Shown: positions 21,541-32,320 of the stretch, in pieces
How positions within the stretch are numbered: the stretch's first letter is position 1
Layout of the letters: every line of letters begins with the position of its first letter
Assembly (NCBI GenBank): GCA_907165135.1
Contig: OU015568.1
Coordinates: forward strand, 1,620,501-1,684,500
Direction of reading: 5' to 3'
Origin: Oikopleura dioica
Taxonomy: Eukaryota > Chordata > Appendicularia > Copelata > Oikopleuridae
DNA: 64,000 nucleotides
Program-made: the position numbers and the translations under genes
The notes under the pieces: model-generated
The model's database searches: none
Told to the model about the DNA's origin: nothing
Seen by the model: only the letters and a program-made list of their open reading frames with translations

Positions 21541-21871
21541 ATGGCATCGCAATTTATTCAAACTGCTTTGGAAGCGGACAAAGTCGTCGTCTTTTCCAAG
21601 TCTTACTGTCCTTATTGTAAGAAAGCGAAGGATGCTTTGAAGCAGGCGAATATTCCTTTCAAATCTTATGAGATCGAAAATCGCCCAGGTAATACAAAAA
21701 TCTCAAGTTTTTACAAAGAAATTTATAGATTGCGCCGCGATCCAAGCTGAATTCCGAAAAATGACTGGCGCTCAGTCCGTCCCCCGAGTCTTCATCAATG
21801 GCAAGTTCTTCGGCGGTGGCGACGAAACTGCTGCTGGAGTCAACTCTGGAAAGTTGCAAAAGCTTCTTTAA
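21541..21871 (+). CDS. GLRX: Glutaredoxin, copy 2 (96 aa)
   Basis: Exons 21541-21688 and 21729-21871 have lengths identical to copy 1. The CPYC active site, SVPRVF loop and GGGDE are intact. Differences from copy 1 include IQT for IQI, KQA for KRA and FKS for FKA. About 120 bp not present in copy 1 (about 21359-21480) lie upstream, so the two promoters differ. Both copies appear functional. Confidence 0.95.
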
Positions 21872-21915
21872 AAACTTGCTTGAGTCATGAGTACTTTAAT
21901 AAATTTTCAATTTTA

Positions 21916-24500
21916 TTACAGAAAGCATTGTTCTTGACAGGCATTCATGCAGAAATCAGCTTCTACTTTGAAAAATATCGGATGATTTGTCTTTTGATTG
22001 AATACATCAAAGACTCTTGTTTCTTGAAGCTCTTTGAAATTGAAGACTTGGACATGAGTTGAGGCAATCATGATTTCAGATGACAAGACTGCGGCGGAGC
22101 CAAATCGAACAATCTGAATATGTTCAATAATCAAGTGCCCATTCTACGGAGGCATCATAGGCTATGATTCGTAGCACATTATACCAAGTGGTAATATACC
22201 ATAATACATTCACATCGATGAGAGTTCTAAAAGTATATAAGTTATATAATATAACTATTTTTGAGATTCAAAAAGTTATGGTTCCTACTGCTGCTTTTGA
22301 AAATAAAGACCTTACTTCTTGTAGTCGCTGTCGATATTGAAAACGACCAGCCCCTTCCTTCGTCATCACCAATTCATAGACATCATTCAGCCCATCAGAT
22401 CCACTCCAACCGCCGATCAGAAATGCTTGTCCACTATCATGAACACTTGCAAGCACAAAGTCAGCGATTCCACTTTGTCTCGGAAAATCAGCATGTTCCA
22501 CCCAACCATTTCTTCCGCGAAATTCAAGTTTGCTGTTGAAATTATTGTCCGCTCCATAAACTCCTCCGCCAACGACGAAAGTTTCCTTCTGAAAGGAACC
22601 AAGACCGCCTCGGGCGTGTTCGTGCTGTGGAGAAATGTAAATTGAGTTGCTCTTTTCTCCATCGAATTCGAAACAAGTCTTGCTTGAAGAACCAAAGCAG
22701 AACATCACCACTACAGTTAATAATCAACTCTTGCCTTCAAGGGCAATTTTAAATTGCCAATTTACCATCGTCTTCCCAACCAAACTCATTCTCTTGCAAC
22801 ATGCATCTTCCATTGAACGAGTCAAAGTTATATGCTAGTTGTTTTCCCGTGTTTTTAATCTCGCAGTTCTCAATTTTCGCCACTTGACGGCGCTTTTTCG
22901 CCCCACCGAAAAGCATATGCTCTCCTTTGAAATACTGGTAGCAGGTTGAAGTAAGATCGACTTCAGGGTCAAGAAGAAGTTTTCGGTTTTCCTTTATTTT
23001 TCCATCTTATAATGAGTTTTTGAATTTAAGGGTAGGGTCCCCGTACTGGGTCAGGTCTCAGAATCGGTTTTTGACTACTTTTTCTGAATCTCTATGAAAT
23101 TCTGAGCAAAAAACTCTACATGAGTATTATCTCTATCTTAACCCATTTTCGCACAAATTGCAATTGAAAATGGCGAAAATTAGTGCATTTTGGCCCAAAG
23201 GCGGAAATTTTAAAATTTTTACTATTTTTGGTCGTTATGTTAGGGTGTCGTATGATACCTTTTTGGAAAGCCCACGTTCAGGAAATCTTTTTGCGATGAG
23301 AACGGAGCCTTTTGGGCTATGCCCGCAAGGCGATTCACGGAGTCAAAGGGACGGAAAATGGGTACCTTCGTACTTTAAAATTTTTAACATAGAAAATTTT
23401 GACCAATTTAAAAAAGCTCGTGTCATTTTTAAGATTAGGGTCCAAACTTTACCCTACAAGAGAATCAAGAGGGTTTTCATTGCTCACTTTGGAGGAGAGT
23501 CGCCCTGAATATTGGCTATTTTCGCGATTTTTCGCTGAGACGACAACTTTGAGCGAACCGCACGTGACTTTTTTCTTGGAATTTCGAAAAAAGCTCGTGT
23601 CAATCAGAAGATCTATGATTGAACTTTCATTTGAGCCATTACACGCCTTCCCAGCATTGATAGGTTCGGAGGAGAGTCTCGCTGCTTTGGGCCTCTACGG
23701 GGACCCTACCCTTAAATAATTTTCTTTGTAATATTGTCTGGCAAACTCTTTTCTTGGCTGAAAATGACACCAAATGATTTTGAAACCATTTTTGCAGCGG
23801 ATTCTTGCAATAAAATTGCATATTCTTGACAGTTGAATTGTTCACAGGGACATCCAACTAAAGGATTTGATGAAAATCGAACAACAATTACCGTCTGAAA
23901 ACCTTGACAGTAGCTATTACAAGGACACTTCGAAATAGCCCCCTTTCTGATCACATAACACTCTTCGATGCAATCTTCATTCGCACAGGAAGAAATGCAG
24001 TTTCGCTCTTCATCAAGAGCCTTTTTCATGCAAAAATTATACTCGGAATTTTCCCTGGGGTTCTTGCAGCTGCATACAGGATTAGCGCACCCCTCACATC
24101 CGTTCAAACAGTCATTGTTACACGGACAAGCGGCACCACAACGAGAAGCGTCTCCCATGCAAATGTAGTGGCAGTCACTTTTCGCTGTACTTTCGCAATT
24201 ACTTCAAAGGAATAATATATTTTAACTACTTCCGGAAGGAGCCAGGTGGTCTTATGGTGTAACGGTTAGCACTCTGGACTCTGAATCCAGCGATCCGAGT
24301 TCAAATCTCGGTAGGACCTCTTCTTTTCTTTTCATCCCTTTTCCTGAGACAGTCAAAAAGCTCTTGATTGCACATCTGCTCGCATCTTTCTTTGAGCACC
24401 AAATCTCTTGGAAAAAAATCCTAATCAAATCAAATAAGACAGCTTACGGGCATTGGGCCGAGATGAATGCAGAAAGAAAAAGAAGAAGCAGAAATTTCAT
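21916..24500 (-). CDS. Secreted Cys-rich plus kelch-repeat protein (413 aa)
   Basis: Six minus-strand exons: 24448-24500, 23903-24201, 23787-23857, 22766-22991, 22316-22710 and 21916-22113. Phase is continuous. The signal peptide is MKFLLLLFLSAFISAQC. Residues about 18-140 are Cys-rich (CGAACPCNNDCLNGCEGC; CPCNSYCQVGCPCEQFNC). Residues about 142-347 show kelch-type motifs (ETFVVGGGVYG; QAFLIGGWSGSDGLNDVYEL). The terminal exon ends ADFCMNACQEQCFL. Intron 1 holds tRNA-Gln antisense, and intron 3 holds a TTAA element. Probably a secreted or surface protein with a beta-propeller-like domain; ligand unknown. Confidence 0.75.
23030..23711. mobile_element. TTAA-flanked non-autonomous element (682 bp) in a kelch-gene intron
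   Basis: Inverted ends GGGTAGGGTCCCCGTA at 23030 and complement ending 23711 are flanked by TTAA at 23026-23029 and 23712-23715. The element sits wholly inside the intron between kelch exons 3 and 4. TTAA flanks suggest piggyBac-type mobilisation. The termini differ from those of the 15339 element, so it is a separate family. No transposase ORF. Confidence 0.75.
24248..24319 (+). tRNA. tRNA-Gln (anticodon CTG)
   Basis: GGTCTTATGGTGTAACGGTT begins the gene. The acceptor stem GGTCTTA pairs with TAGGACC with one G-T wobble. The anticodon loop CTCTGAA holds CTG, and the T arm is TCCGAGTTCAAATCTCGG. It matches the metazoan tRNA-Gln consensus. It lies antisense within intron 1 of the kelch gene. 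Confidence 0.95.
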
Positions 24501-25038
24501 TCTTCTTCTCGCTTTCGATTTTTCTCTCCATGTGATAACCTGATCAAAAAGCTCCTCGGAGGAAGAAGTCTTGGCAAATAGCATGATGATCAACTTCATT
24601 ACCTTTCAAATACCGTAATACGCGTGCTCTGGGCAAGGCAACCTGTTCTGCGTAGAGGACCTTGGACTCCAAAGGCTTGGTGGGTCCTGATTCCTCTTCT
24701 TCAAATCCTCACCTGTATTCATGTATCTTGCCTACTTTTTAAGATTGTATGATCTGTCTTCCTGTGCAAATATTCTTGAGAAACGACGACAGAAGAAGGT
24801 TAAAATTCAAGGAACTTTATTCAGAGAAGGCATTATTCGAAATTTATCAAGAATTTTAGCATGTGTAATTGAAAATATCAACAAAACTGAAATAAAATGA
24901 ATCAAGGCTAAAACTGGCTCTATTCTAGTGCCAGCCTAAAAGTACAGAGAAGAGGTTCAACGATAATAGAAAGCGTTCCTGAAGAGGAAGAAAATAGGGG
25001 AACTAAGAAGAATATTTTTGAGCCAGTAGAAAAGGGGG
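24501..25038. other. Intergenic interval between two minus-strand genes
   Basis: About 540 bases with no supported ORF. AATAAA on the minus strand near 24890 may serve the four-pass gene at 25039. Confidence 0.45.
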
Positions 25039-25950
25039 TTAGTGGGAAGAAGCGATACTGTCTTCAAGACGGGAGTTGTTGAGGAACTGATTTTGACTGC
25101 GAACTTGAATGTGGTAGCTCGATTGCGAGTGGTTGTCGTCGAAGTCATCGTGCTCTAGAAATACCATTTCAACATGAGAAACAGGCACCGGAAAAGGTCA
25201 AATAAGGGCTTTTTTCAACGAAAAGACGATGCTTTTTAAACTTTAGTAAAACGGTTTTTTTCTGATGTTATAACTTATAAGGCATCTGAAGCTAAATTTA
25301 CCTTGTAGAAGAGCGTCGATTTCTTCGTTTTGAATTCTATACAGTGCGTTTCTTCTCGCCTGGCTTGTATAAAACGAGGAGCAAATGAACAAGCTCATTT
25401 CTGAAGCAAAAGCGGCGGCGACAACTCCGACCATCGGGTTGAATTCTTCATTTTGCGAATTCCAACGCATTCTGAACATTTTGATTTTGGGCGAAAAAGG
25501 GAGGATGAACTTACTGCAGGGGCTTGGAGAGATTGTTGAGCGAGTGGTCGATGGCAACGTAGGTGAAATAGGCGAGCACAAGCATGTTGAAGATGGTGAT
25601 GAGGATTGAGAGGATTTTGTAAGCGAAGTAGAGCTGCGGATGGTCCAGAGAAGTAGCGATGATTCCGATCAAGGCACAGCAAAAGGCAACGCTAGAATTT
25701 ACAATAATGATAAAATCAAGAGGGAAAAAGCGGACTAAAATAGCGAACAATATAAGATTTCTTACCAAGTGAGCACAATAGAAGTAATGGAAAACGGCGG
25801 CAGAACTTCAGCAGCCACCAAATAAGCTAAAAAGAAGAATCAAAACTAAAAAATACCAGAAAAAACAAACCAGAACAGCCGAGACAAGCGGAAATTAGCA
25901 GAAGTTGACATGCAGAAAGCCAGCCAAGAATTTTCCTTGGAGTTATCGGC
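25039..25950 (-). CDS. Four-pass membrane protein, 5' end unresolved
   Basis: Minus-strand exons 25871-about 25950, 25766-25826, 25515-25691, 25302-25471 and 25039-25154 join in phase. The hydrophobic segments are ILGWLSACQLLLISACLGC, YLVAAEVLPPFSITSIVLTW running into VAFCCALIGIIATS, ILSILITIFNMLVLAYFTYV and VGVVAAAFASEMSLFICSSF. A polar cytosolic tail with many Gln/Ser/Asn follows. The first exon is open upstream without an in-frame ATG, so the start codon is probably in an unseen exon. The arrangement resembles MS4A/CD20-like or MARVEL tetraspans, but no signature is present. Confidence 0.55.
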
Positions 25951-26250
25951 ACGAAAAGTTCTTTTCATAGATTAAATTTTGAGTTTTAAAATCTAATTTT
26001 GAGAATTTTTTTAGAAAATTGCCAAAATTTTTGATCAAAAATGATTTTAACCCATTTTCTTGGACAAAAATACAGCAGGAGAAGAAACAGTCCATCTTCA
26101 TCGAAAATATCTTATTTCTTCTTCTTTTTTCTCTTTTAGAAAGTCTCGTTTATTTCATTTTTGCTGTTTTTCGCCGTCTTGAAACAGGCGTCTGGAGCGA
26201 GCCAAAATGTGACGCAGCGGGAGAAATGTGAAAAAATGACTCAGAATTAA

Positions 26251-26997
26251 GGGACCCGGGCGAGTAACGCGAAGACCAACTTCACGCGCTCGCCATTGAT
26301 CTTTCAGAAAAGCTTTTTTGAAATTTCTTTTTGCTAAACATATCTTCATTCCCTCAGCTTTCACCTCCAATTTTCAGATTTTTTATATCATTATTAATTC
26401 TTGAGCTAGGATGAATAAAAGAAGCGCAACTTCAAAAGGATTCAACTCCTGCAAACTTCATTTTATTTTTATGAAACCAGCACCATTGAAAAGCCCATTA
26501 AATTCTGAACAGATTCCACTTAATGCGCTAAGCTAAAACTGTACTTATTGCCCTTCACGCGCTGATTAACAAAAGAACTTAGCGCTCGAAGCTTGGCAGG
26601 ACGCTCCGATCGGGCTATTTTGGGGTATTTTGGGCTCCCGGGACATGATTCCCGCTGGGCGCGCGCTAAGTTCTTTTGTTTATCAGCGCGCGAAGGGCAA
26701 TAAGTAAAGTTTCAGCTTAGCGCATTAAGTGGAATCTGTTCAGAATTTAATGGGCTTTTCAATGGTGCTGGTTTCATGAAAATAAAATGAAGTTTGCAGG
26801 AGTTGAATCCTTTTGAAGTTGCGCTTCTTTTATTCATCCTAGCTCAAGAATTAATAATGATATAAAAAATCTGAAAATTGGAGGTAAAAGCTGAGGGAAT
26901 GAAGATATGTTTAGCAAAAAGAAATTTCAAAAAAGCTTTTCTGTAAGATCAATGGCGAGCGCGTGAAGTTGGACTTCGCGTTACTCGCCCGGGTCCC
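26251..26997. mobile_element. Long foldback element (747 bp hairpin) flanked by TTAA
   Basis: The left arm (26251 to about 26587) and right arm (about 26661-26997) are near-perfect inverted copies around a loop of about 70 bp. Ends read GGGACCCGGGCGAGTAACGC and its complement, with TTAA at 26247-26250 and 26998-27001. There is no ORF. Only a few mismatches separate the arms, implying recent formation or gene conversion between them. Confidence 0.85.
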
Positions 26998-27001
26998 TTA
27001 A

Positions 27002-27314
27002 ACTTGGCGGAGTGGTTCGGTTCCTGAATTAGAGAAAAAGGGAAGTTCTTGGTTTTTCGCGATTTTGGTAAAGAATTACTGGAAAGAAGATGCTTATAGG
27101 AAAGAGAAGAAAAAGACTAATTTGATGAAAAAATAAAGAACTGACCGTAAATATTTTACGGAACTTTCATTTTCGTCATTTTATTGACCAAAGCTCTTGA
27201 ATCGAAAAAAAATATTATTAATAGTAAGAAGCAAGCGGCTTCGAGCAACAGATCTAGCGAAAAGCCGCGCTTCTTGCGGCTGCCGCATTGCAGCTCAAAT
27301 ATACCTATATAATC
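27002..27314. other. Interval upstream of KDSR with degenerate GCCGC repeats
   Basis: About 310 bases without an ORF. AAGCGGCTTCGAGC (about 27233) and GAAAAGCCGCGCTTCTTGCG (about 27260) are degenerate members of the GCCGC hairpin family close to the presumed KDSR start. Confidence 0.45.
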
Positions 27315-29516
27315 ATGGTAATTTGGCCGAAGCCGCAAGCATTCTCATATATAGTATCCAATTTCAAGCTTAGACTTTTCCTCGCCCGATTGAATCTTTA
27401 CATCTCTAAAAAAGCGACTGTTTGCCTACTGACAGGGATTCTATTCTTCCTCAAGGATTCAAAACTCAAGAAGCTTCTTCTTCAAGATAAAGTCGTCGTC
27501 ATTACAGGTTCGTGCACAGAATCTGTATTCAGATGGATATTTTCAGTATTTCAGAATTGCTAGCTTCAGTTTTCAATCGCTTATAAGTTCATAAAGCACG
27601 CGTTTCTGATTCAAAAGCGGAACATGTACCTTGGTTACTAATCTGTTTATATGATTATAAAGAGCAGTTTTAATAACATTCGTTTATTTAACGAAAAACA
27701 AGGCTACACATTATTGTTAACTCGTGATTGTTTATGGCCACGTTTTTTTTACACACGTTTTAGCTTCGATTTCTTCATCTTTTAGTAATCAAATCATCAA
27801 AATCGTAATAGGATTATTAATCGATTACAAATTGAAATTTGCTGACAATAACTCATTTCTTTTTCTAGGAGGAACACAAGGACTAGGGCTAGCGATCGCG
27901 AAAGAATGTGTCAAGCGAAAAGCGAAAGTTGTTCTTATTTCCAGAAGAACTATCGACCCACTATCAGAAGAAGGATTGAAGGACGGCTGTGTGGAGAGTT
28001 TGAGGTAATGAAAAATTATTATTAATTCACTATCGCTATTTTATGAATTTAAGTTCATGAAAGCATTCTAGCGCCGATGTGACGAATCCATCCGACTTGG
28101 AAAAAGCGTTTTCTACAATCATCAGCAACAGCGAATTCGGAAAGATTGATGTACTCATCGCTTCTGGTAAGCTTTTCTGAAGCTAAATGTACAGTCTTAC
28201 TTTCATGACTAAACCCTTTCGAACTCTTACTCGCAAACTAGAAATTAAATACTAAGGCGGCTTAGAGACTATCTTGCTTTTCTAGTAATTCTACCCGTTT
28301 CAAAAGTAAGAAGGGATAGATTTTGAAAAGTTTGTTAGAATAACTTAAGTTTTTAAAGCTATTTTTAAGCTGGACTCAGCCGCTCAGCGCGAACCGAAGA
28401 CCTGCCGTTTCAACAGATTCAATCGCAAATTGACGTCAACACTCTAGGTATTTTTAAACTCCAAAACACAAAGCGAACAGGGTACTTTTTCGAGCTCCAA
28501 ATAAAACTGAATTTAATCGAATCCGAAACTTAATTAAACGAACAGCCTTTAGTTTTTGTAGAAAAGTGTTTTGAAAGCTTCTTTGTTTCGTAAACCCTTC
28601 AAAAAACGAGTTCATTTTCTGCAGTTTGCTGGAACTCGCGTTAGTGTTTATGTTTTTTTTCTGCGTCACAGAAATATTTTGCTTGCAATCATACACTTTT
28701 CGGCGTTCCAGTTTGGTTGTTCGAGGGTCACCCGTACTAAGCGCATATATGTTCATTCCAGAAACAACCGAATTCCAGCTCCCCTAACTCTCTAAGCCGA
28801 AGGGAGTTAGCCTTAGATGATTTTCTTTAGGTGTGATGAATGCTGTCCGAGCTGCACTGCCAATACTCAAATCCCAAAACACGAACTCTCGAATCGCCAT
28901 CATCAGCTCCGTCGCCGGCCAAATCGGGCTCTGGGGAATGTCTGCTTATTGTGCCAGTAAATTTGCGCTCAGAGGATTCGCTGATGCTCTTGGTATGGAA
29001 TTGGAAGGCTCAAACACTGCTGTTACGATCATTTATCCGCCGGACATGAATACTCCTGGCTTGGCGACGGAGAATTTGACCAAACCTGAAGTTGTCAAGC
29101 AAAAGGGTCGACAAGGCATTTTTGTGAACTTGAACAGCGGAAACCGCTTGCGGCTTTCAAAACTAAATGATTCTTAATTCGCGGCTATCTTAGATATATT
29201 GAAATAGAAGCTTCTTTTTTACAACCTTTCGATCCCGATTTAGGCTATTTCTGCTCTTGCTGATGAAGTAGAACCAGATAGCATCGTTCCCGGAATCGTC
29301 AATGCCGTGGAAAACGGACAAACGGACCATTCAATCGGAATCGACGGCTGGTTTGCCACGCGAGTAACTGCTGGACTAGGACCGACGAATTCGTTTTTGA
29401 ATCTTTTCTTTGAAGTCTTTTTCGGCGGAGTGATGCGGCTCATCGCCCTCGTGTATAGAAAAGTCATCAGATATACGATCAACAAGTGCGAAAGAGAACT
29501 GGAAAAGAAGAGGTAG
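27315..29516 (+). CDS. KDSR: 3-ketodihydrosphingosine reductase (about 343 aa)
   Basis: Exons: (27315)-27507, 27869-28004, 28072-28166, 28388-28447, 28831-29105 and 29244-29516. It is a short-chain dehydrogenase with cofactor motif TGGTQGLG, DVTNPSDL, IDVLIASG (normally NNAG), catalytic Ser in IISSVAGQIG and YCASK. YPPDMNTPGLATENLTKPE is characteristic of KDSR, which reduces 3-ketodihydrosphingosine at the ER in sphingolipid synthesis. The hydrophobic C-terminus (FLNLFFEVFFGGVMRLIAL) matches the family's membrane anchor. The start is uncertain. The last intron needs either a GG donor (29106) or an earlier GTTGTC donor (29088), which would drop six residues. Confidence 0.88.
29138..29162. repeat. 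GCCGC hairpin remnant in KDSR last intron
   Basis: GAAACCGCTTGCGGCTTTC is a single-hairpin remnant of the GCCGC family. Confidence 0.5.
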
Positions 29517-29691
29517 AAAAAGTGCATGGAAAACGCTTAATTCTTCAATTTTTATAAAGCCGATTGCTTCAATAATCCAGCATTGAGCCTCAACTTTAAT
29601 TCTCAATTCCGATCGGTCTAACAAGAACGGTTTTTCTTGTTGTTCAAAATATTCTATTACACAAATTTTTGAGATTTCTTCGTACCTTAGC

Positions 29692-29745
29692 AATCTGTGT
29701 AGAGATACCGGCTCAAGTATTCTACACAGGTTGCTGATCTCTACT
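29692..29745. repeat. Short hairpin of the CAACCTGTGT family
   Basis: CAATCTGTGTAGA and TCTACACAGGTTG are inverted around a short spacer (ATACCGGCTCAAGTAT). The ends match those at 51160-51285. Confidence 0.6.
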
Positions 29746-30646
29746 TCAAATTGCTAAAATAATGATCAACTTCTTAGCAAAATTCATCAACCCGCTGAAA
29801 AAACTGACTTCTGACTCAGAAAGACTGAGTACAATTCTTATTCATTCCGCGAATCAAATAATAGTACTTCTTGCACTCCACCTGTCTAATTGCCAATCGC
29901 CTTATTTCGTAAGAAACAGTACTTCTGCTTCAGTAATCAATATTATGCCCTTTGCTTCACTATTATTATCACACTTTGCTTTTATTTCTGCTTTTTCTAT
30001 TCTTTTTTACTAATGCTGCTGCCCTATCCTGTCCACTTGTTTAGACTTCAAACTCGGGGGAGTCATTTATTCTCTTGAAAAGTTAATCAACGAATATTAA
30101 TTTAATTTGCACCACATTGAAACAATAATATGAATTACGTTTTTTCTTGTTTTAGAAACTGACCAAAACAATTATAACAACTATCATGAAATAAAGTTCA
30201 TTCCGTATTTAATTCATGTGCGTTTTCTATCATTAAGAAATTGAATATAGTCGGGAAAGCTGCATGCAGTTTCAAGGAAACAACAAGACAGCCGTGCACT
30301 GCGCGGCTTTATAGGTTTTTCAGCTCGAAGCCGCAAGCGGCTTCTCGATGTACTGAATTTAGAGATATCTAGCGACCTAAACCCAGAAGCCTGAAACCGG
30401 AGTCATTCTCATGAATCGTGATTCCTGTTCGTGAAAAACTGACCCTGATTATAGTTCACTCAGGTCCTGAGTAAAAAAAAACGCAGGAAAAAACAAGTGT
30501 TTTATTTCATTTTTATTCTCGAACGTATTTCAGTAAGAATACAGTAATGATAAAATGAGGATATGAATTTCAAATAGCGCCAGTCAAAGAATAACGAATA
30601 TACAGGCAAACGAGGTCAGAGAGTAAAAGTAGCAGTTGAGTTAGGA
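29746..30646. other. Intergenic, AT-rich, with a GCCGC hairpin copy
   Basis: A hydrophobic ORF at 29762-30013 is not supported by splice signals or homology. The GCCGC repeat at 30288-30356 lies here. Otherwise nothing is recognised. Confidence 0.4.
30288..30356. repeat. GCCGC palindromic repeat copy
   Basis: A CACTGCGCGGCTTT arm and a GAAGCCGCAAGCGGCTTCTC arm occur with the same right-end context (TCGATGTACT) as the 5940 copy. Confidence 0.7.
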
Positions 30647-30649
30647 ATC

Positions 30650-30850
30650 AAATTTCTTGTAACGCGGCGACGATTTCTTCATTTGAAAGCCCAGTTTGTT
30701 TCAATCGCTAGAAAAATGGGTTTAAAATTGAATTTTACTAAAAGAGTGTCTTACCATGATGATCATAATTTGAAGTTTGGACAAGTTTAGTTCCTCGGAA
30801 AGCTTCTCTGCGATATTTCCTCCATTGATGATGTTTTTCAACTGCTGAGA
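30650..30850 (-). CDS. 3' exons of a short helical protein, 5' end not found
   Basis: Two minus-strand exons join in phase 0: one from the acceptor TTTTCTCAG (about 30848) to ATCATG|GTAAGAC, then a ~57-bp exon after TTTTTCTAG ending at a TGA near 30650. The product (AEKLSEELNLSKLQIMII, then RLKQTGLSNEEIVAALQEI) is a compact helical domain of UBA- or HNF1-dimerisation-like character. No upstream exon or ATG was identified with confidence. Confidence 0.4.
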
Positions 30851-32320
30851 AAACATTATGTATTTTCTGACTTTTGTTAATAGTTGTGTTTCTAAGCAAT
30901 ATGATGATAAGGGTTAATTCGCGCGAATTCTTATAGTAGCGCGAGCGCGCGCTCAGAGGCGCCCCCGGAGTCGTCGCGATCAATTTTGCGTCGCTAGCAC
31001 AAAATCTTTCTTTTCGATAGATTTTTGGAGAAAACAAACAACAATTGAATCATCGAATGAAAATTTCAAGTTGGATTTCCAGAATTTTCGGTGGCAACAT
31101 AAATCATCTTATTGTACCTTGTAAAACTAATACAGTCAATGTTTGCATGCTACAACTGTAGTCGAAGAAGACTTTAAACTAATATTGACCTTCAAGCAAC
31201 AATAATATGGCTTTTTTTGAAAATCTCGTCCCATTGTCGCCCAAAGCCTCCTTTTTTACCGAATTATTACGGATTCATTCATGGAGAAAAAATTGTCTTT
31301 TACATAAATCGAGAGACAAAAGTTCAATCAGGTCCGTCTTGGTAAATGCAAATATTCGTTTAGCTTCTTGCGCAAATGTTCTGTCATCGGGGCAATTAGA
31401 AATATTTTATTTCGGGAAAGAGTTCAGGTCAAAGTGAGCTTCGAAAGAGATTTGAAGAGAATTTGAACCCTTTTTCCCATTTTTGAAATGGGAACGGGTG
31501 AAGATAGCGAAATGAAAGTAGGGACTGTTAATTATGCTTTTGATGGTGGCGAGAACAGGAATTGGATTGAACTGGTTATTTTCTTCAAGAGTGAACTTTT
31601 TTGATTGAAATCTACGGTACTCTGGAATAAGTCTGAATAAGGCTCTTCCCTTCCGCTTCTCGATCGATTAATCATTAAAACCGGAGGTTCATTACTAGAG
31701 AAATTGAATAAAATGATCCTTACCATGTTTTAAAATAGCTCAAAAGGGCGTAAAACGGAAGGAACAAAGTATCCTGAAAACATGAAAACGAGCAGAATTT
31801 AGCGATGCAGCAAAAAATATTTTACTCAACAATAACTAAACTTGCAAACAATATAACTTTTCTTGATACCATAAGAATCGATTTATAAGAAGAAGAACTT
31901 TCCTCTTCCTATTTTGATTAATCAAACGTCATCAATGTCATCGCAAATCATTAATGGGCGCTAATTAGGCCCGGTTAGATTGGCTGGGCTCATATTTTTT
32001 CAAGTCTCGATGAATGTGAGACTTGAGCCCAGTCTATTGTAATTTAACGAAAATCGATGGGCCCGGCAGCACGGGATTGGGCTCCGTATCTTGCTCCTCT
32101 CTTATTAATCAACTGACAAATTTGAAATACATTTCTTTCAAAGTTTTTCCCGCCCCAAGCCAAAGCGCGGCCAATTTTGAGGTTTTAACAAGTTTATTGC
32201 TTGACTTCTTTTTTATTACAATAAAGAGAGATGCGCTTTGAAGAAATTTCCTAAATGAAACATGAAAGTCAGGGATTTAAAACAAAAAAATATTTTTAAT
32301 CGGGGAATTACTTTTTTCGA
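30851..32320. other. Intergenic; no supported gene
   Basis: Includes a GC-rich patch near 30930-30990 and an inverted repeat around 31972-32045 (GGCTGGGCTCATATTTTTTC versus GACTTGAGCCCAG). Short ORFs at 31207-31437 and 31532-31726 lack support. Confidence 0.4.

Noticed and set aside
22268-22330. Non-canonical splice at the end of the fifth kelch exon
   Set aside because: The donor reads GAA|GTAAGG, fully canonical in phase 0 with the terminal exon.
29762-30013. Hydrophobic ORF of 83 codons
   Set aside because: No homology, no splice continuity, AT-rich composition and competing frames of equal quality; not called as a gene.
31207-31437. 76-codon ORF starting MAFFENLV
   Set aside because: No recognisable motif, no nearby splice partners and no clear 3' signal; likely chance.
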